Under the pieces are notes generated by a model. The model worked only from the letters and a program-made list of their open reading frames with translations, did not search any database and had not been told where the DNA came from. The translations under genes were made by a program, and so were the position numbers. Source: an uncultured Lentisphaerota bacterium (GTDB taxonomy: Bacteria > Verrucomicrobiota > Lentisphaeria > Oligosphaerales > CAITYL01). From it: 35,345 nucleotides of DNA. The stretch lies in the NCBI GenBank assembly GCA_903896595.1, contig CAITYL010000203.1:1-35345 (forward strand). The letters are read 5' to 3'. Below are positions 35,012-35,345 of the stretch, piece by piece; position 1 is the stretch's first letter; each line of letters starts with the position of its first letter.

Positions 35012-35224
35012 TTATGCAAAGGTAAGGCGTCCCCGCGGCTGAGGGATGGTACGCCCAAGCCCCTTGGCGGTTTCGATCCACTCCCGAATGATGACTTCGG
35101 CGTTGGCAAGAGCTTGGTGATACGTTTTGCCGTCGGCCATGCACCCCGGCAATTCGGGAACCTCGGCGATGAACGTTTTGTCCGCGTCGCTCCAAAAAAT
35201 GATGATTTCGTATTTGCTTGCCAT
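35012..35224 (-). CDS. HicB-family antitoxin
   Basis: The 70-residue product has the HicB partial RNase H-like fold: YEIIIFWSDADKTFIAEVPE, LPGCMADGKTYHQALANAEV, then IREWIETAK. HicB proteins usually neutralise HicA toxins. No hicA is visible upstream within the window. GGAGGAA lies about eight bases before ATG. The gene begins three bases after the stop of the partial gene upstream. Confidence 0.85.
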   Translation of the reverse strand: MASKYEIIIFWSDADKTFIAEVPELPGCMADGKTYHQALANAEVIIREWIETAKGLGRTIPQPRGRLTFA

Positions 35225-35227
35225 GGG

Positions 35228-35345
35228 TCATTCCTCCTGCGCCATACGATATTTGAGGATCACATCCCGGACCTGTTTCACCTGGTATGGCTTGGCTTTT
35301 GCCCCGTTCGGTTGCAGGTTTAGGATTTCTTCGACGCCGGTCATG
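35228..35345 (-). CDS. Partial gene upstream of the HicB-family gene
   Basis: The minus-strand frame is open from the window edge to TGA at 35228-35230 and gives MTGVEEILNLQPNGAKAKPY and then QVKQVRDVILKYRMAQEE. It does not look like HicA. ATG at 35344 lies at the very edge, so this is either a complete 38-residue protein or the end of a longer one. Its last codons contain the ribosome binding site of the HicB-family gene, so they are coupled. Confidence 0.55.
   Translation of the reverse strand, partial: MTGVEEILNLQPNGAKAKPYQVKQVRDVILKYRMAQEE

Noticed and set aside
1..35345. tRNA, rRNA or riboswitch
   Set aside because: No cloverleaf, rRNA segment or known aptamer core was recognised in the intergenic stretches by eye; a covariance search would be needed to be sure.

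Overview
The window is a GC-rich chromosomal segment from a Gram-negative bacterium. Outer-membrane lipoprotein machinery (apolipoprotein N-acyltransferase Lnt and a lipobox protein) supports the Gram-negative call. The adjacent coaE-rho pair, MutS2, FloA, a KH/R3H Jag protein and many intergenic octamer/nonamer arrays suggest the PVC group (Lentisphaerota, Kiritimatiellota or Verrucomicrobiota). That placement is inference; there is no rRNA or tRNA gene here to test it.

Layout. 1-4500: a flavodoxin/ferredoxin protein (EFR1 type), then a minus-strand group (small membrane protein, truncated Old Yellow Enzyme gene, DUF4143-type ATPase, small conserved protein), separated by repeat-rich DNA. 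4511-10277 (minus): coaE, rho, a small acidic zinc-ribbon protein and mutS2. 10644-16204: a sugar isomerase/epimerase-like TIM barrel, a ppk2-sulP operon (minus), and a lipoprotein plus Gly-rich secreted protein pair. 16855-23650 (plus): lnt, a secreted putative gluzincin, purB, and mtaB. 23780-26160: a compositionally different insert with a polytopic membrane protein, a DUF4279-like protein, a small membrane-anchored protein and a broken hicAB toxin-antitoxin pair. 26175-34708: a ferritin-like/VIT1 fusion (minus), then jag-guaB (overlapping), floA, ilvE and a hybrid histidine kinase. 34709-35345: a repeat copy, an intact HicB-family gene and the end of an upstream gene.

Most genes are housekeeping: purine synthesis (purB, guaB), CoA (coaE), branched-chain amino acids (ilvE), tRNA modification (mtaB), transcription termination (rho), lipoprotein maturation (lnt). 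They sit in small, tightly coupled units, often with ATGA or GTGA overlaps.

The most striking feature is non-coding. A two-hairpin element of about 135 bp occurs at 34753-34888 and, inverted, inside mtaB (22566-22700). Both arms of its large stem changed together between the copies. In mtaB it is part of a 250-bp block read in frame, adding about 83 residues between the MTTase and radical SAM domains. This resembles the protein-coding palindromic elements of Rickettsia. A related two-hairpin structure directly follows mtaB (23664-23770). In addition, intergenic spaces carry many unrelated 7-9 bp period arrays, several arranged as facing inverted pairs.
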